Shown in pieces: positions 42,770 to 43,663 of a DNA stretch of 43,663 bases; the first letter of the stretch is position 1; each line of letters starts with the position of its first letter. A model generated the notes under the pieces. It was not told the origin of the DNA. It did not search any database and saw only the letters and a list, made by a program, of their open reading frames with translations. The stretch comes from Alphaproteobacteria bacterium (GTDB lineage: Bacteria; Pseudomonadota; Alphaproteobacteria; Micavibrionales; Micavibrionaceae): contig JAKLKY010000014.1 of the NCBI GenBank assembly GCA_023150415.1, forward strand, positions 1-43,663, read 5' to 3'. A program made the position numbers and the translations under genes.

Positions 42770-43663
42770 ATGAAGTTAACCGCCAAAGCTTGTGAAGCCG
42801 CAAAGCCCCGTAAAACAGCCTATAAACTGTTCGATGGTGGGGGCCTTTATCTGGAAGTGAGGCCCCCAAATAGTAAGCTTTGGCGCTTAAAATACCGCTA
42901 TCTTGGAAAGGAAAAAAAGCTGTCTATTGGGGAATATCCCGTCATTACGCTTGCCGATGCTAGAAAACATCGTGATGAAGCAAAAAGGCTTTTAGCCAAT
43001 GGGCATGACCCATCAGCCGTGAAGCAGGAAATAAAGCAAGAGCGCATTCAGGAGGCTGGCAATACTTTTGAAACTATCGCGCGTGAATGGCACAAGCATA
43101 AAGAGCTGGAATGGTCGGCAGTCAATTCTAAAATCGTCATAGAACGCCTAGAGCGCGATGTCTTTCCAGAAATTGGCAAATACCCGATTAAGATCATCAC
43201 GCACAAGATGCTTCTGGATTTAGCCAATTCGGTTAAGCAACGCGGGGCTAATGAATTGGCCAAGCGTATCATTCAAATGTGTAGGCATATTTATCGCTAT
43301 GCGATTGTCACGGGCCGCGCCAATAAAAATATTGCCGAAGATTTAAAGGGAATGATTAAACCCAAGCCGCAAGGCCATTATGCCGCTATCGAAGCCAAAG
43401 ATTTGCCACAATTCATGGCGGATTTACGAGACCATAAAGCCAAATTAAATCGTCAAACATATCTGGCGGTCAATTTCATGATGCTCACGTTTGTGCGGAC
43501 AGGCGAGATGATTAGGGCGCAATGGAATGAATTTGATTTTAAAGAAAAAACGTGGCTCATCCCCGCCAGCCGCATGAAAATGAATAAAGAGCATCTTGTC
43601 CCCCTATCCCGCCAAGCCATAGAAATTTTGCAAGAGCTGCGCGAGCTTCACAATCATCCTGTC
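42770..43663 (+). CDS. P4-type tyrosine integrase (3' end outside window)
   Basis: The 298 visible codons begin MKLTAKACEAAKPRKTAYKL. Residues 1-85 form the Arm-DNA-binding (DUF4102) domain (DGGGLYLEVRPPNSKLWRLKYRY, LSIGEYPVITLADARKHRDEA). The core-binding helices follow (about 100-185; FETIAREWHKHKE, RLERDVFPEIGKYPI), then the catalytic domain starts. It includes the first catalytic Arg in MLTFVRTGEMIRAQW; the HxxR and Tyr motifs would lie past the window end. AGGAGG stands before the ATG. It excises or integrates an element at the neighbouring tRNA-Glu. Confidence 0.93.
   Translation, partial: MKLTAKACEAAKPRKTAYKLFDGGGLYLEVRPPNSKLWRLKYRYLGKEKKLSIGEYPVITLADARKHRDEAKRLLANGHDPSAVKQEIKQERIQEAGNTFETIAREWHKHKELEWSAVNSKIVIERLERDVFPEIGKYPIKIITHKMLLDLANSVKQRGANELAKRIIQMCRHIYRYAIVTGRANKNIAEDLKGMIKPKPQGHYAAIEAKDLPQFMADLRDHKAKLNRQTYLAVNFMMLTFVRTGEMIRAQWNEFDFKEKTWLIPASRMKMNKEHLVPLSRQAIEILQELRELHNHPV

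Larger units (their letters stand above)
42606..43663 (+). mobile_element. Left end of an integrative island at tRNA-Glu
   Basis: Directly behind tRNA-Glu comes a gene-free leader of 165 bases rich in inverted repeats, then a P4-type integrase gene reading away from the tRNA. This is the standard left edge of an integrative element or genomic island. The left attachment core should be the tRNA 3' end (about 42585-42605). The right end lies outside the window. Confidence 0.65.

Overview
The window looks like chromosomal DNA of a free-living alphaproteobacterium of moderate GC content. The evidence is a set of stress genes carrying promoters of the alphaproteobacterial EcfG type (GGAAC-N16/17-CGTT), a DUF6496 protein, a pyrB-plsY-dprA gene order typical of the class, and the style of ArgRS, S4 and ThiC. 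A Micavibrio-like or Rhodospirillales-related lineage would fit the mix of IncI-type secretion/pilus genes and two-partner adhesins, but the sequence alone does not settle the family.

Region 1 (1-5.5 kb) is a stress-response cluster: DUF1328, an anti-sigma-like protein, a CBS-pair protein, DUF6496, a Tyr/Gly/Ser/Gln-rich disordered protein, DUF4142 and a membrane protein. Four to five of these have EcfG-like promoters, one of them an exact match. A MoeB/ThiF-rhodanese fusion gene and a tRNA-Thr lie in or next to the cluster.

Region 2 (5.7-10.6 kb) is a compact operon: DotM/IcmP, an unknown membrane protein, the DotL/IcmO coupling ATPase, and a pilin-like protein. It is followed by argS (minus strand), which contains an 8-bp tandem repeat. 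A protein made of nine 40-residue helical repeats and several small genes follow (12.5-15.3 kb).

Region 3 (15.2-20.5 kb) holds a SCO-type copper chaperone, a TPP riboswitch leading a CHMI-like tautomerase gene and thiC, an AT-rich membrane-anchored orphan that looks imported, and a YCII-PhnA pair.

Region 4 (20.5-31.4 kb, mostly minus strand) has a two-partner secretion pair (TpsB exporter and 1195-residue TpsA adhesin) downstream of dprA. Then come plsY and pyrB, with a leucine-rich-repeat gene on the opposite strand between plsY and dprA, and a class III CoA-transferase.

Region 5 (31.4-41.6 kb) is a type IVb pilus locus. It comprises a prepilin peptidase (divergent) and a run of translationally coupled genes: response regulator, secretin lipoprotein, periplasmic ASH-domain protein, GspE/PilQ-type ATPase, GspF/PilR-type platform protein, a PilO-like protein, a small bitopic protein and two pilin-like proteins. 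One of these pilins is clearly paralogous to the pilin behind dotL. This links the DotM/DotL operon with the pilus locus, as in IncI plasmids where both systems coexist.

Region 6 (41.6-43.7 kb) has rpsD, tRNA-Glu and, directly behind the tRNA, the start of a P4-type integrase gene. This is the left edge of an integrative island that continues past the window end.
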